64,000 nt of DNA. It comes from Pseudomonas sp. Irchel 3E13. Lineage in GTDB: Bacteria > Pseudomonadota > Gammaproteobacteria > Pseudomonadales > Pseudomonadaceae. The DNA lies in NCBI RefSeq assembly GCF_900187455.1, contig NZ_FYDX01000006.1, positions 248,001 to 312,000 of the forward strand, given 5' to 3'. Positions within the stretch are counted from its first letter, which is position 1. Every line of letters begins with the position of its first letter. Of this stretch, positions 1 to 8,774 are shown one piece after another. The translations under genes and the position numbers were made by a program. The notes under the pieces were generated by a model. It did no database searches, was not told the origin of the DNA, and was given only the letters and a program-made list of their open reading frames with translations.

Positions 1-1222
1 GGCTGGCGGCCTGCTCGGGCAGCCCGGCCAGTTGGTGCACGCGCAGGTAGCTTTGGGTCTTGTCGCTCATCAGCAACAGGACCCGCGTCATGCCGCAGGC
101 CTGCAAGGCTTCGCGGGCATAGCGGGTCAGGTGGATGGCGTTGGAGAACGGGCTGGGTTCGGCCAGCAGGTCGGCGCAGAACTTGCGCCAGTTGCCCAGG
201 GCCTCGGTATCGGGAGCCTCCGCCGGCAGCATGCCGCGGGGAATGTAGTGCGCGTCCCACGGCCAGATCAGCATCTGCGCCGGGTGGAACGCGCCTTCAA
301 TGGCGTGATTGCGCGCGCTCTTCGCGGCCTGTTGGTGTGCCTGTTGTTGCACGTCGTCCAGCGGCACCTGCAAGTACAGGCTGATCAGTTGCTGCCAGCG
401 CAGGCAGTGCGGGCTGTTCCACGCATGTTGGGACGACAGCGCCAGGCCGTTGGCCAGCAACACCGTGTTGGCCGGCTGGTTCAGCCAGCGGCGCAACGAA
501 GGGTCGGCGTCCAGGCGTTGTTGCTGGCGCAGCGGGCTCTTGTGATCGCGGGCGATGTGCATGACCTTGACCAGCAGCCGGCGTTCTTCCTGCAACAGGT
601 GATAGCCCTGGGTGACCCAGGTCGGCAGGCGCCAGAATTCGGCGAGGGCCTGACACAGGCTGAGCAGGCGCACGCCGAACAGCTCGCGTTCGACTCGGGG
701 CGCGGGCTCGCCACGGTGCACGACGCGCAGTTCCCATTCTTCCAGCAACTTCGGATGGGTCAGGGCCAGCGGCCACAGCGGCGAGAGAAACAGCAGGCTG
801 CCCCAGTGGATGTCCTGCCACAGCCGCGCCAGGCGACTGGCGAACAGGCCGCTGGCCTGCTGGCTGGCGTGTTGGCTGACCATCTGCAACTGGCGCAGGG
901 CCAGGGGAATCTGCTCGACGGGCGCGGTTTCCAGGCGATCCAGCAACGCTTCGGCGCGGGCCAGGCCGAGCCGGTTGAGCGCAACCTCAAGGTTTTCCGC
1001 AGGCTCGGCGATGCTGGCGTGGGTATGCCGGTTGGCTTCACGCATCACGCTCAGCACCAGCGCCGGACTGTCCTGCATCAGTTCGGCAATGTCGCGCAAC
1101 GAGCGGCGACTGTCGGCGATCGCGGCTTTTACGCGATCGTGGCTGTGGCAGGGTACCGGCAACTTGGCGCCGTCCAGTAGTTTGATCCAGGCATCGATAG
1201 TCTTCGGATTCTGAGTTGGCAC
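1..1222 (-). CDS. HDOD-domain protein, 3' end outside window (partial)
   Basis: About 407 residues are visible and the frame runs off the left edge. The N-terminal 200 residues look like an HDOD domain, a signalling domain related to HD phosphohydrolases: a helical start followed by 'LMQDSPALVLSVMREAN' near residue 45, the usual HDOD signature. The rest is helix-rich and may lead to a GAF-like C-terminus. The only plausible start I find is GTG at 1222 ('VPTQNPKTIDAW'). The frame stays open further upstream without an ATG, so the start is uncertain. The gene is divergent from motAB, the same arrangement I recall in other Pseudomonas. HDOD proteins often act in motility, biofilm or cell-cycle signalling, but the exact role here is not shown by the sequence. 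Confidence 0.7.
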   Translation of the reverse strand, partial: MPTQNPKTIDAWIKLLDGAKLPVPCHSHDRVKAAIADSRRSLRDIAELMQDSPALVLSVMREANRHTHASIAEPAENLEVALNRLGLARAEALLDRLETAPVEQIPLALRQLQMVSQHASQQASGLFASRLARLWQDIHWGSLLFLSPLWPLALTHPKLLEEWELRVVHRGEPAPRVERELFGVRLLSLCQALAEFWRLPTWVTQGYHLLQEERRLLVKVMHIARDHKSPLRQQQRLDADPSLRRWLNQPANTVLLANGLALSSQHAWNSPHCLRWQQLISLYLQVPLDDVQQQAHQQAAKSARNHAIEGAFHPAQMLIWPWDAHYIPRGMLPAEAPDTEALGNWRKFCADLLAEPSPFSNAIHLTRYAREALQACGMTRVLLLMSDKTQSYLRVHQLAGLPEQAAS

Positions 1223-1370
1223 GATGGTTTCACTAGGCTTGCTGGAAGGTGGCCGAACTGGCTTTTCGCCTTGACTGGCTATAGTCTGGCGCAGAACTGC
1301 CGATAAGTAGAAGAAGAGTTTTACTAACTTCCGCCCCGACCCTGACCCCGACAGTAAGTGCTTTCTATCT

Positions 1371-2222
1371 ATGGCTAAAATTATCGGCATCATCGTCGTA
1401 TTCGCGAGCGTGCTAGGCGGATATGTGCTCTCCCACGGGAAGATCGCGGCCCTGATCCAGCCTTTCGAGGTGCTGATCATCGGCGGCGCGGCCTTTGGCG
1501 CATTCCTGCAGGCCAACCCCGGCTACATGACCATGCACGTCATCAAGAAGTCGCTGAGCATGTTCGGCAGCCGCTTTTCGCACACCTTCTATATAGAAGT
1601 GCTGGGTCTGGTCTACGAAATCCTCAACAAGAGCCGCCGCGAAGGCATGATGGCGATCGAGGGCGACATCGAAGATGCCGCCTCCAGTCCGATCTTCGCC
1701 AAATACCCCGCGGTGCTGAAAGACGAACGCATGACCGCGTTTGTCTGTGACTACCTGCGCATCATGTCCACCGGCAACATGGCTCCCCACGAACTGGAGG
1801 GCCTGTTCGACATGGAACTGCTGAGCATGAAGGAAGAGCTGGAGCACCCGTCCCATGCGGTGACCGGCATCGCCGACGGCATGCCCGGTTTCGGTATTGT
1901 CGCGGCGGTACTGGGTATCGTGGTGACCATGGCATCGCTGGGTGAGGGTGACCAGGCGGCCATCGGTATGCACGTAGGTGCGGCACTGGTGGGTACCTTC
2001 TTCGGTATTCTCGCGGCGTACGGCTTCTTCGGCCCGCTGGCCACCTCGCTGGCCCACGATGCCAAGGAAGAGTTGAACGTCTACGAGGCGATCAAGGCCT
2101 CCCTGGTCGCTTCGGCTTCCGGCATGCCGCCTTCGCTGGCGGTCGAGTTCGGTCGCAAGGTGCTCTATCCGAAGCACCGTCCGAGCTTCGCCGAGCTGGA
2201 ACAAGCAGTCCGCGGTCGCTGA
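1371..2222 (+). CDS. motA: flagellar motor stator protein MotA
   Basis: The 283-residue product has the usual MotA length. MotA forms, with MotB, the proton-conducting stator of the flagellar motor in the inner membrane. The first residues form a membrane helix (IIGIIVVFASVLGGYVL), a second follows near residue 35, and two more near residues 165-230 include 'PGFGIVAAVLGIVVTMASL', the conserved MotA segment around the Pro-Gly pair. The large cytoplasmic loop that contacts FliG lies between them. The ATG at 1371 has no strong Shine-Dalgarno, but the N-terminus matches the family. Three bases separate the stop from motB, so the two are co-translated. Confidence 0.96.
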   Translation: MAKIIGIIVVFASVLGGYVLSHGKIAALIQPFEVLIIGGAAFGAFLQANPGYMTMHVIKKSLSMFGSRFSHTFYIEVLGLVYEILNKSRREGMMAIEGDIEDAASSPIFAKYPAVLKDERMTAFVCDYLRIMSTGNMAPHELEGLFDMELLSMKEELEHPSHAVTGIADGMPGFGIVAAVLGIVVTMASLGEGDQAAIGMHVGAALVGTFFGILAAYGFFGPLATSLAHDAKEELNVYEAIKASLVASASGMPPSLAVEFGRKVLYPKHRPSFAELEQAVRGR

Positions 2223-2225
2223 TCC

Positions 2226-3239
2226 ATGGAAAATAATCAGCCGATTATCATCAAGCGCGTAAAGCGCTTTGGCGGGGGCCACCACGGTGGCGCGTGGAAG
2301 ATCGCCTTCGCCGACTTCGCGACGGCGATGATGGCGTTCTTCCTCGTGCTCTGGCTGTTGTCCACTGCCACGCCGGAACAGAAGATCGCCATCGCCGGTT
2401 ACTTCAAGGACCCGATCGGCTTCTCCGAAAGCGGCACGCCTTACATCATCGACCTGGGTGGTTCGCCGCAACTGGCGCCGGAAAAGACCATCAACCCTGA
2501 AGAGAAGGCCGAGCCGACGCCTGACAGCAGCATCATCAATCAGGATCAGGTCGAGAACCTGGCTGAGCAGGTCGAGCGCGAACGCCTCGAACTGGTACTG
2601 CAGGAGTTGCAGAACAAGGTCGAGCAGAGCCCTGAACTGCAGAAGTTCAAGGACCAGATCCTCTTCGAAATTACCCAGGATGGCCTGCGTATCCAGATCG
2701 TGGATGCCGAGAACCGGCCAATGTTCGACCTGGGCAGTGCGCGGTTGAAGCCTTATTTCGAAGACATCCTGCTGGCCATGGCCGACACCATCAAGACGGT
2801 GCCGAACAAGGTCAGCATCAGTGGTCACACCGACGCCAAGCCGTATGCAGGCAGCGGTGAGTACGGCAACTGGGAGCTTTCGGCCAACCGTGCCAACGCT
2901 GCCCGTCGTGCGCTGGTTGCGGGTGGCTATCCCGATACCCAGGTTGCACGGGTGGTGGGGTACGCCTCGTCGTCGCTGTTCGACCGTGAGAAGCCGCTGA
3001 ACCCGGTCAACCGCCGTATCGACATCGTGGTCCTGACCAAGCGTGCCCAGCGTGCGATCGAAGGCGAGCAGCAAGCGCCGGAGACGCCGGAAAATGGTGC
3101 GCCGCAAGGAACTCAGCAGAACCCGGCTGCACCGGGTGAGCCGCAGGCCGAGCCGATGCAGCCGCTGGAGCTGCGCGACAAGCTGAACATCTTTGAAGAC
3201 GGCGTGTTGAAGATGGACGAGCCCGGCAAGAAGCAGTAA
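2226..3239 (+). CDS. motB: flagellar motor stator protein MotB
   Basis: The 337-residue product is the peptidoglycan-anchored half of the stator. A single membrane helix lies at about residues 28-50 (FADFATAMMAFFLVLWLL) and contains the Asp expected to carry protons. An acidic linker follows. An OmpA-like peptidoglycan-binding domain spans roughly residues 145-280, with 'SGHTDAKPY' and 'NWELSANRANAARR' as signatures. The C-terminal tail is rich in Pro, Gln and Glu. It is the last gene of the motAB operon and is followed at once by a strong terminator. Confidence 0.96.
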   Translation: MENNQPIIIKRVKRFGGGHHGGAWKIAFADFATAMMAFFLVLWLLSTATPEQKIAIAGYFKDPIGFSESGTPYIIDLGGSPQLAPEKTINPEEKAEPTPDSSIINQDQVENLAEQVERERLELVLQELQNKVEQSPELQKFKDQILFEITQDGLRIQIVDAENRPMFDLGSARLKPYFEDILLAMADTIKTVPNKVSISGHTDAKPYAGSGEYGNWELSANRANAARRALVAGGYPDTQVARVVGYASSSLFDREKPLNPVNRRIDIVVLTKRAQRAIEGEQQAPETPENGAPQGTQQNPAAPGEPQAEPMQPLELRDKLNIFEDGVLKMDEPGKKQ

Positions 3240-3251
3240 GCCGCAGGCGAA

Positions 3252-3290
3252 AAAACGCCCGCCTGGAGTGATCCAGGCGGGCGTTTTTGT
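3252..3290 (+). terminator. Rho-independent terminator after motB
   Basis: A 16-bp perfect stem (3252-3267 with 3272-3287) with a GTGA loop is followed by a T-rich run. It ends the motAB transcript. The A-run on the other side lets it also terminate the convergent TIR-domain gene. Confidence 0.9.
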
Positions 3291-3292
3291 TT

Positions 3293-3763
3293 TCAGAAGC
3301 CGCGGCGCAGGCGGGCTTTCAGGTCGGTGTGGAAGAACTCGGCGTTGTTCCGGTTGGCCTGCGCGGCATCCTTGCTGATGGCGCGGCGAAAAGTCTGTTC
3401 GTCATGGTAGGCGCTGACGAACAGATCGATATGTTCGCGCCGGCTCAGGGTGGGCCAGCGTTCGAGGTACGCGGGCAGGGTGCCTTCGCACTGGTAGAAG
3501 GCCAGCCTGCGGTTCAACTGGGTCGCGCTGCCGAGGCCGAACGGTATCCACCAATCTTCGGCGCCGCCCTGGCCAAGTACGGTGATCATGTGGGTGCAGG
3601 CGTTGATGTTGTTGTTGAGCAGGCTGCAGATATCGTCGGTGGTCTGTCGGGCCTCCGGGTCCAGCAGTTCGAGGCAGGTATTGATGCCTTCGAGCTTGAG
3701 CCGTTCGTTGATCACGAACGCATCGAGGCGATCAGGGTGGCGGTAACTGATGAAAACAGGCAT
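3293..3763 (-). CDS. TIR-like domain protein, glutamate of the WxxxE position replaced by Gly
   Basis: The 156-residue protein is almost entirely one TIR-like domain: 'PVFISYRHPDRLDAF' at the N-terminus (the βA strand and AA-loop of TIR proteins), 'THMITVLGQGG' in the middle and 'WWIPFGLGS' near residue 90. The start at 3763 has a good AAAGGAC ribosome site 7 bases upstream; an upstream ATG at 3820 has none. In homologues I recall, the last motif reads WWVPFEIG. The Glu, which aligns with the catalytic Glu of NAD-cleaving TIR domains, is Gly here (codon GGC). The gene is monocistronic and convergent with motB. It could be an inactive TIR scaffold or a member of a Pseudomonas-specific family. 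I see no defence-system partner nearby. Confidence 0.75.
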   Translation of the reverse strand: MPVFISYRHPDRLDAFVINERLKLEGINTCLELLDPEARQTTDDICSLLNNNINACTHMITVLGQGGAEDWWIPFGLGSATQLNRRLAFYQCEGTLPAYLERWPTLSRREHIDLFVSAYHDEQTFRRAISKDAAQANRNNAEFFHTDLKARLRRGF

Positions 3764-3920
3764 CACTGGCGTCCTTTCAGGTGAAAGCGCGACGATCAGT
3801 GAATTCCGTTGGCCCGGCAATAGACGGCCAGAAACAAAGAAGCATCCTACATCTGTGTATGAACATCCCTACAGATGAGGACTACATCGGGTGTTCCCGT
3901 TCCCGGCAACACCCAAAGGG

Positions 3921-4952
3921 TCAGTAGGTGTCTTGCGGCAAGCTGGCGATGATCGAGCGGTAGCTGTTCATCCGTTGTTGCTGGACGCTTCCGTCCTCCA
4001 GGGCCTTGAGCAGTGCACAACCAGGCTCGCGGTCATGCTTGCAGTCGCGGAAGCGGCAATTGCCGAGCAGCGTGCTGAACTCGATGAAACCGGCTTCGAC
4101 ATCCGCGCGACTGACGTGGACCAGGCCGAACTCGCGAATACCCGGGGAGTCGATCAGCTCGCCGCCGCCAGGGAAGTGATACAGGCGGGCGGTGGTGGTG
4201 GTGTGCTGGCCCTGGCCGGACCATTCCGAAAGCTCGCCAACGCGGGACTGCACATTCGGCAGCAGGCTGTTGACCAACGAAGACTTGCCGACCCCGGACT
4301 GGCCGACGAACACGCTGATGTGGCCGTCGAGTATGGTCTGCAACTGTTCCATGCCATTGCCGTGATGTGCGGACACCTCCAGCAGCGGGTAGCCGAGCTG
4401 CCGGTACACCGCCAGCAGGGCGTTGAGCGCCGGGGCGTTCTGCTCGTCGATCAGGTCGGCCTTGTTCAGCAGCAGCAGCGGCCGGATACCGGCATGCTCG
4501 GCGGCCACGAGGTAGCGATCGATGAGGTTGGCGTGAGGCTCGGGGGCCGGGGCGAAGACGATGACGATCAGGTCGACGTTGGCCGCCACCGGCTTGAGCT
4601 GCCCACGGCTGTCGGGGCGGCACAGTTCGGTGCTGCGCGGCAGTTGCGCGACGATCACACCGATACCCTGGTTGCCCGCGCGCCACACCACGCGGTCGCC
4701 GGTCACCAGCGCGGGCAGGTTGGCCCGCAGGTGGCAACGGAATACCTGGCCGGCTTCGTCGCCTTGCTCGGCCTCGACCTCCACTTGCACACCGAAATGC
4801 GCGATCACCAGGCCGGTCTGTTCGGGGCCGAGGTCGCCGCCTTCGAGCACCTCCAGGGCGCGCCCCTCACGTTTGGCGGCGCGGGCGGCACGCTCTTCCT
4901 GGATCTTTTCGATGCGCCAGTTTTGGCGGCGGTTGAGCTGGCGTTTGGCCAT
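3921..4952 (-). CDS. rsgA: ribosome small-subunit-dependent GTPase A
   Basis: The 343-residue product is a circularly permuted GTPase that checks 30S subunit maturation. An N-terminal OB-fold (about 45-110) is followed by permuted GTPase motifs: 'LLNKADLI' (G4) before '[15 protein letters not shown]' (G1/P-loop) and '[10 protein letters not shown]' (G3). The C-terminal zinc site is visible as '[14 protein letters not shown]'. The '[14 protein letters not shown]' start is typical. It is divergent from orn, as in other pseudomonads. Confidence 0.97.
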   Translation of the reverse strand: MAKRQLNRRQNWRIEKIQEERAARAAKREGRALEVLEGGDLGPEQTGLVIAHFGVQVEVEAEQGDEAGQVFRCHLRANLPALVTGDRVVWRAGNQGIGVIVAQLPRSTELCRPDSRGQLKPVAANVDLIVIVFAPAPEPHANLIDRYLVAAEHAGIRPLLLLNKADLIDEQNAPALNALLAVYRQLGYPLLEVSAHHGNGMEQLQTILDGHISVFVGQSGVGKSSLVNSLLPNVQSRVGELSEWSGQGQHTTTTARLYHFPGGGELIDSPGIREFGLVHVSRADVEAGFIEFSTLLGNCRFRDCKHDREPGCALLKALEDGSVQQQRMNSYRSIIASLPQDTY

Positions 4953-5046
4953 GAAGGTCTCGTCGTTTAAAGCGGGGATGTTGAAACGGCGTCGAGTTTA
5001 GCACGCTCCACTAGGCTAAACTGCGCACCTACCGAGGAGCAGAGCT

Positions 5047-5589
5047 ATGCAGAACCCACAGAATCTGATCTGGATCGATCTGGAAATGACCGGTCTGGAC
5101 CCCGACAGCGACGTCATCATCGAGATGGCGACCATTGTCACCGACAGCGATCTCAATACCCTGGCCGAAGGTCCGGTGATCGCTATCCACCACAGCGACG
5201 AAGTCCTGGCGCGGATGGACGATTGGAACACCCGTACTCACGGTGCCTCCGGCCTGACCCAGCGCGTGCGCGAAAGCCGCATCGACATGGCCGAGGCCGA
5301 GGCGCAGACCATCGCCTTCCTGGAGCAGTGGGTGCCCAAGGGCAAGTCGCCGATCTGCGGCAACAGCATTTGCCAGGATCGTCGTTTCCTCTACCGCCAC
5401 ATGCGCGGGCTGGAAAACTACTTCCACTACCGCAACCTCGACGTTTCGACCCTCAAGGAACTGGCCGGTCGCTGGGCGCCGGACGTTCGCGACGGTTTCA
5501 AGAAGGGCAGCACCCACCTGGCGCTGGACGACATCCGCGAGTCGATCGCCGAGCTGCGCCACTACCGCGAGCACTTCATCAAGTTCTAA
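5047..5589 (+). CDS. orn: oligoribonuclease
   Basis: The 180-residue DEDDh 3'-5' exonuclease degrades di- to pentaribonucleotides, including the pGpG left after c-di-GMP hydrolysis, and is usually important for growth in Pseudomonas. '[11 protein letters not shown]' carries the first Asp and Glu. Later acidic residues and '[11 protein letters not shown]' complete the active site. A GAGGAG ribosome site lies just upstream of the ATG. The length is normal. Confidence 0.97.
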   Translation: MQNPQNLIWIDLEMTGLDPDSDVIIEMATIVTDSDLNTLAEGPVIAIHHSDEVLARMDDWNTRTHGASGLTQRVRESRIDMAEAEAQTIAFLEQWVPKGKSPICGNSICQDRRFLYRHMRGLENYFHYRNLDVSTLKELAGRWAPDVRDGFKKGSTHLALDDIRESIAELRHYREHFIKF

Positions 5590-5597
5590 GCCCTGTC

Positions 5598-5630
5598 GGG
5601 GTGCCACGAATCGCTCTGGCGCCCCCTTTT
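5598..5630 (+). terminator. terminator after orn
   Basis: A 9-bp stem (5598-5606 with 5617-5625, one G-T pair) with a 10-base loop is followed by TTTT. It separates orn from the channel gene. Confidence 0.65.
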
Positions 5631-5682
5631 GGTGCTTGAGGCAACTGGTTAGACTGCGCGTCCCTCTGCCTGGACCTGCACC

Positions 5683-6294
5683 ATGTTGTTGATGCTCTAT
5701 CTGATTGCGATCACCGCTGAAGCCATGACCGGTGCCTTGTCCGCCGGCCGTCGCGGCATGGACTGGTTCGGCGTGGTGCTGATCGCCTGTGTCACGGCGC
5801 TAGGCGGCGGTTCAGTGCGTGATGTGCTGCTGGGCCACTACCCGCTGACCTGGGTCAAACACCCGGAATATCTGGTGCTGACCAGTGTGGCGGCGTTGAT
5901 CACCATCTTCATTGCCCCGCTGATGCGGCATTTGCGCTCGCTGTTCCTGGTGCTCGACGCCATCGGCCTGGTGGCGTTCACCCTGATCGGCTGCATGACC
6001 GCGCTGGAGCTGGGCCACAGCATGCTGGTCGCCTCCATCAGCGGGATGATCACCGGCGTGTTCGGCGGCATCCTGCGCGACATTCTCTGCAACGACATTC
6101 CGCTGATCTTCCGCCGCGAACTGTATGCCAGCGTGTCCTTCGCCGCAGCCTGGTGCTACCTGGGTTGCGTGCACCTGCAACTGCCGGCCGAACAATCGAT
6201 CCTGATCACCCTGTTTGGCGGTTTCCTGCTCCGCCTGCTGGCGATTCGTTTCCACTGGGAAATGCCCAAGTTTCACTACAACGACGACCATTGA
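5683..6294 (+). CDS. TRIC/UPF0126 family membrane protein
   Basis: The 203-residue protein is almost all membrane helix: about seven segments in two repeats, each with a glycine-rich signature, 'ALGGGSVRDVLLG' near residue 45 and 'TGVFGGILRDILCN' near 130. This twofold pattern is typical of prokaryotic trimeric intracellular cation channel homologues (UPF0126, YicG/YadS). Such proteins conduct monovalent cations, and some have been linked to glycine uptake. It stands alone between orn and convergent queG. The fold assignment is firm; the substrate is not shown. Confidence 0.88.
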   Translation: MLLMLYLIAITAEAMTGALSAGRRGMDWFGVVLIACVTALGGGSVRDVLLGHYPLTWVKHPEYLVLTSVAALITIFIAPLMRHLRSLFLVLDAIGLVAFTLIGCMTALELGHSMLVASISGMITGVFGGILRDILCNDIPLIFRRELYASVSFAAAWCYLGCVHLQLPAEQSILITLFGGFLLRLLAIRFHWEMPKFHYNDDH

Positions 6295-6309
6295 TTGGCC
6301 GACGCTGCG

Positions 6310-7389
6310 TCAGGCGGGGCACGCCTGGCGTTCGGCGTGCTGCTTCAGTGCCCACTCGACGTGCTCGCGGACCAGCTCGGACGGGTAGTCGCGGCGGGCA
6401 TTGAGGGCTTCCAGCACGGGAATGGTCGACGGTGCATTGCCCAGCCCCACTGCCAGGTTGCGCAGCCAGCGCTCGTAGCCGGCACGGCGTAGTGGCGATC
6501 CCTCGGTGCTGGCGAGAAAGCGCTCTTCATCCCAGAGAAACAGCTCGGCCAGCTCGGCGTTGTCCAGGCCATGGCGCGGCTGGAAATCACCTTCCGCCGT
6601 CGGGCGGGCAAAGCGGTTCCAGGGGCAGACGATCTGGCAATCATCGCAACCGAACACCCGGTTGCCGATCATCGAGCGCAGTTCTTCGGGGATCGCGTTC
6701 TTCAGCTCGATGGTCAGGTACGAAATGCAGCGCCGCGCATCCAGCACGTAAGGGCCGACGAAGGCCTTGGTCGGGCAGATATCCAGGCAGGCGCTGCAGC
6801 GGCCGCAATGTTCGGTGGCTTGGGCCTCGTCCACGGGGAGCGCGAGGTCGACGAACAGTTCGCTGAGGAAGAAATAGCTGCCGGCCTTGCGATTGAGCAG
6901 CAGGGTGTTCTTGCCGATCCAGCCCAGGCCGGCTTGCTGGGCGATGGCTTTTTCCAGCACGGGGGCGCTGTCGACGAAGGCGCGGAAGCCGAACGGGCCG
7001 ATTTCCTTCTGGATGCGCTCGGCCAGGTGCTGCACGCGCTTGCGCACCAGCTTGTGGTAGTCGCGGCCCAGGGCGTAGCGCGAGATATAGGCTTTTTCCG
7101 GCTGGGCCAGGCGCTGCGCCATTTGCGTATCGCCGGGCAGGTAGTCCATGCGCAGAGAAACGACCCGAAGGGTGCCCGGCACCAGTTCGTCCGGGTGCGA
7201 GCGCTTGCTGCCGTGGGCGCCCATGTATTCCATCTCGCCGTGATAGCCGGCGGCCAGCCAACGTTCCAGGTGCTGTTCGTGCTCAGCCAGTTCCACACCG
7301 GCGATGCCGACGTGGGCAAAGCCGAGTTCACGGCCCCAGTCCTTGATGGACTGGGTGAGGGCGGGGAGATCTATGGAGGAGGCAGACAT
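6310..7389 (-). CDS. queG: epoxyqueuosine reductase
   Basis: The 359-residue enzyme makes the last step of queuosine synthesis in tRNA, reducing epoxyqueuosine with cobalamin and iron-sulfur clusters. The two cluster motifs are plain: 'CGRCSACLDICPTKA' (about 195-210) and 'CDDCQIVCPWNRF' (about 248-260). The N-terminus has 'HVGIAG' and 'YHGEMEYM', both family signatures, and the C-terminus has HEAT-like helices. I prefer the ATG at 7389 ('MSASSIDLPAL') because it matches homologues and leaves room for the divergent nnr promoter; an in-frame ATG at 7455 is less likely. Confidence 0.95.
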   Translation of the reverse strand: MSASSIDLPALTQSIKDWGRELGFAHVGIAGVELAEHEQHLERWLAAGYHGEMEYMGAHGSKRSHPDELVPGTLRVVSLRMDYLPGDTQMAQRLAQPEKAYISRYALGRDYHKLVRKRVQHLAERIQKEIGPFGFRAFVDSAPVLEKAIAQQAGLGWIGKNTLLLNRKAGSYFFLSELFVDLALPVDEAQATEHCGRCSACLDICPTKAFVGPYVLDARRCISYLTIELKNAIPEELRSMIGNRVFGCDDCQIVCPWNRFARPTAEGDFQPRHGLDNAELAELFLWDEERFLASTEGSPLRRAGYERWLRNLAVGLGNAPSTIPVLEALNARRDYPSELVREHVEWALKQHAERQACPA

Positions 7390-7419
7390 GCGAAATAGGG
7401 CAACGAGGACACAGGTGCG

Positions 7420-7425
7420 TATAAT
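7420..7425 (+). promoter_or_regulatory. candidate -10 element for the nnr operon
   Basis: A perfect TATAAT lies 29 bases upstream of the nnr start in the 64-bp divergent gap with queG. No convincing -35 is visible 17 bp further up, so the call rests on the -10 alone. Confidence 0.4.
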
Positions 7426-7453
7426 TCTGCCAGACATCGGAGCCGAACGACGC

Positions 7454-8314
7454 ATGCCTCAGACCAAACACCCTGCAAACGAGCCAGTTGTGCTCTCCCG
7501 CGACACCGTGGCGGGCCTGCCCGCGCGCGCTGCGACCGCCCATAAAGGACAGTTCGGCCATGTGCTGGTGATCGGCGGTGATCGTGGCACTGGGGGCGCG
7601 GTTTTGCTCAGTGCAGAGGCGGCATTGCGCTGCGGCGCCGGGCTGGTGTCGCTGGCCAGCCGCGTCGAGCATCTGCCGGCGGCCCTGGCGCGGTTGCCTG
7701 AGGTCATGAGCATGGGCGTGAGTTCGGCCAATCAGTTGATGGCGCCGATCGAACGGGCGTCGGTTCTGGTGGTCGGACCTGGGCTGGGGCAAGCGGCGTG
7801 GGGCCGGAGCCTGCTGTCGGCGGTGGCCAGTTCGGGTCTGCGGCAAGTTTGGGATGCCGATGCATTGAACCTGCTGGCCGTGGCGCCGATGGCGTTGCCA
7901 GCGGGCAGCATCATTACGCCGCACCCTGGCGAGGCCGCGCGGCTGTTGGGGATTTCCACCGAGGCGGTGCAGGCCGACCGCCCGGGTGCGGCGCGCAAGC
8001 TGGCGCGAAAATACGCCGCCGTTTGCGTGCTTAAGGGCTCAGGCAGCCTGGTCGCTGACCCGCACGGGCGGCTTGCCCTGTGCAAGCGCGGCCATCCGGC
8101 CATGGCCGGTGCAGGTCTGGGCGATGTGCTCAGCGGTGTGCTGGGCGCCTTGCTCGCCCAGGACATGCCGGCCTGGGACGCGGCCTGTCTTGCCGTCTGG
8201 CTGCATGCCTGCGCGGGAGAACGCCTGGGTAGCCAGGGGCGGGGGCTGGCGGCACATGATCTGGTGCCGTCTATTCGAGAGTTGTTGGAGGAGCATTCAG
8301 CGTGTCAGGCGTAA
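7454..8314 (+). CDS. nnrD: ADP-dependent NAD(P)H-hydrate dehydratase
   Basis: The 286-residue protein is the YjeF C-terminal (ribokinase-like) domain, which repairs hydrated NAD(P)H. 'GHVLVIGGDRGTGGA' near residue 35, 'PHPGEAARLLG' near 155 and 'GAGLGDVLSGVLGALLAQ' near 220 are its signatures. It lacks the N-terminal epimerase half that makes E. coli Nnr bifunctional; the epimerase may be encoded elsewhere. It overlaps tsaE by 13 bases, so the two are translationally coupled. Confidence 0.93.
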   Translation: MPQTKHPANEPVVLSRDTVAGLPARAATAHKGQFGHVLVIGGDRGTGGAVLLSAEAALRCGAGLVSLASRVEHLPAALARLPEVMSMGVSSANQLMAPIERASVLVVGPGLGQAAWGRSLLSAVASSGLRQVWDADALNLLAVAPMALPAGSIITPHPGEAARLLGISTEAVQADRPGAARKLARKYAAVCVLKGSGSLVADPHGRLALCKRGHPAMAGAGLGDVLSGVLGALLAQDMPAWDAACLAVWLHACAGERLGSQGRGLAAHDLVPSIRELLEEHSACQA

Positions 8315-8772
8315 CCCTGTTTTTGGCCGACGAGCAGGCCATGGTCGACTTCGGCGCTCGTATCGCCCAAGTGACCCACGGCAACGGCGTGATTTTTCTC
8401 GAAGGTGACCTCGGCGCGGGCAAGACGACCCTGTCGCGGGGCATCATTCGCGGGCTCGGGCACACCGGAGCTGTGAAAAGTCCTACATTTACGGTGGTAG
8501 AACCGTACGAGATTGGTGAGATCCGCGCCTTCCACTTCGACCTTTACCGTCTGGTCGACCCGGAGGAGCTGGAATTCATGGGGATCCGCGATTATTTCGA
8601 AGGCGATGCGCTGTGCCTGTTCGAGTGGCCGGACAAAGGTGCCGGCATTTTGCCAAAGCCGGACCTGACCATTACCATAAGCCCCCAGGCGGGCGGTCGT
8701 TCGTTGAACCTGGCGCCGCAAGGTGCTCGCGGTGAAGCCTGGTGTGCCGCTTTGGCCTTGGAATTCAAATAG
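8302..8772 (+). CDS. tsaE: tRNA t6A37 synthesis ATPase TsaE
   Basis: The 156-residue P-loop protein works with TsaB and TsaD in making threonylcarbamoyl-adenosine in tRNA. 'LEGDLGAGKTTLSRGII' is the Walker A region, 'SPTFTVVEPYE' the family switch motif, and 'HFDLYRL' follows. Translation starts at GTG 8302, inside the end of nnrD, with a GGAGGAG ribosome site at 8288-8294. Confidence 0.95.
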   Translation: MSGVTLFLADEQAMVDFGARIAQVTHGNGVIFLEGDLGAGKTTLSRGIIRGLGHTGAVKSPTFTVVEPYEIGEIRAFHFDLYRLVDPEELEFMGIRDYFEGDALCLFEWPDKGAGILPKPDLTITISPQAGGRSLNLAPQGARGEAWCAALALEFK

Positions 8773-8774
8773 AA

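Noticed and set aside
1413..3107. 564-residue frame opposite motAB
   Set aside because: Antisense shadow; motA and motB are both clear.
3889..3914. Terminator of rsgA
   Set aside because: GGGTGTT...AACACCC can pair, but the loop is long and no T-run follows on the minus strand.
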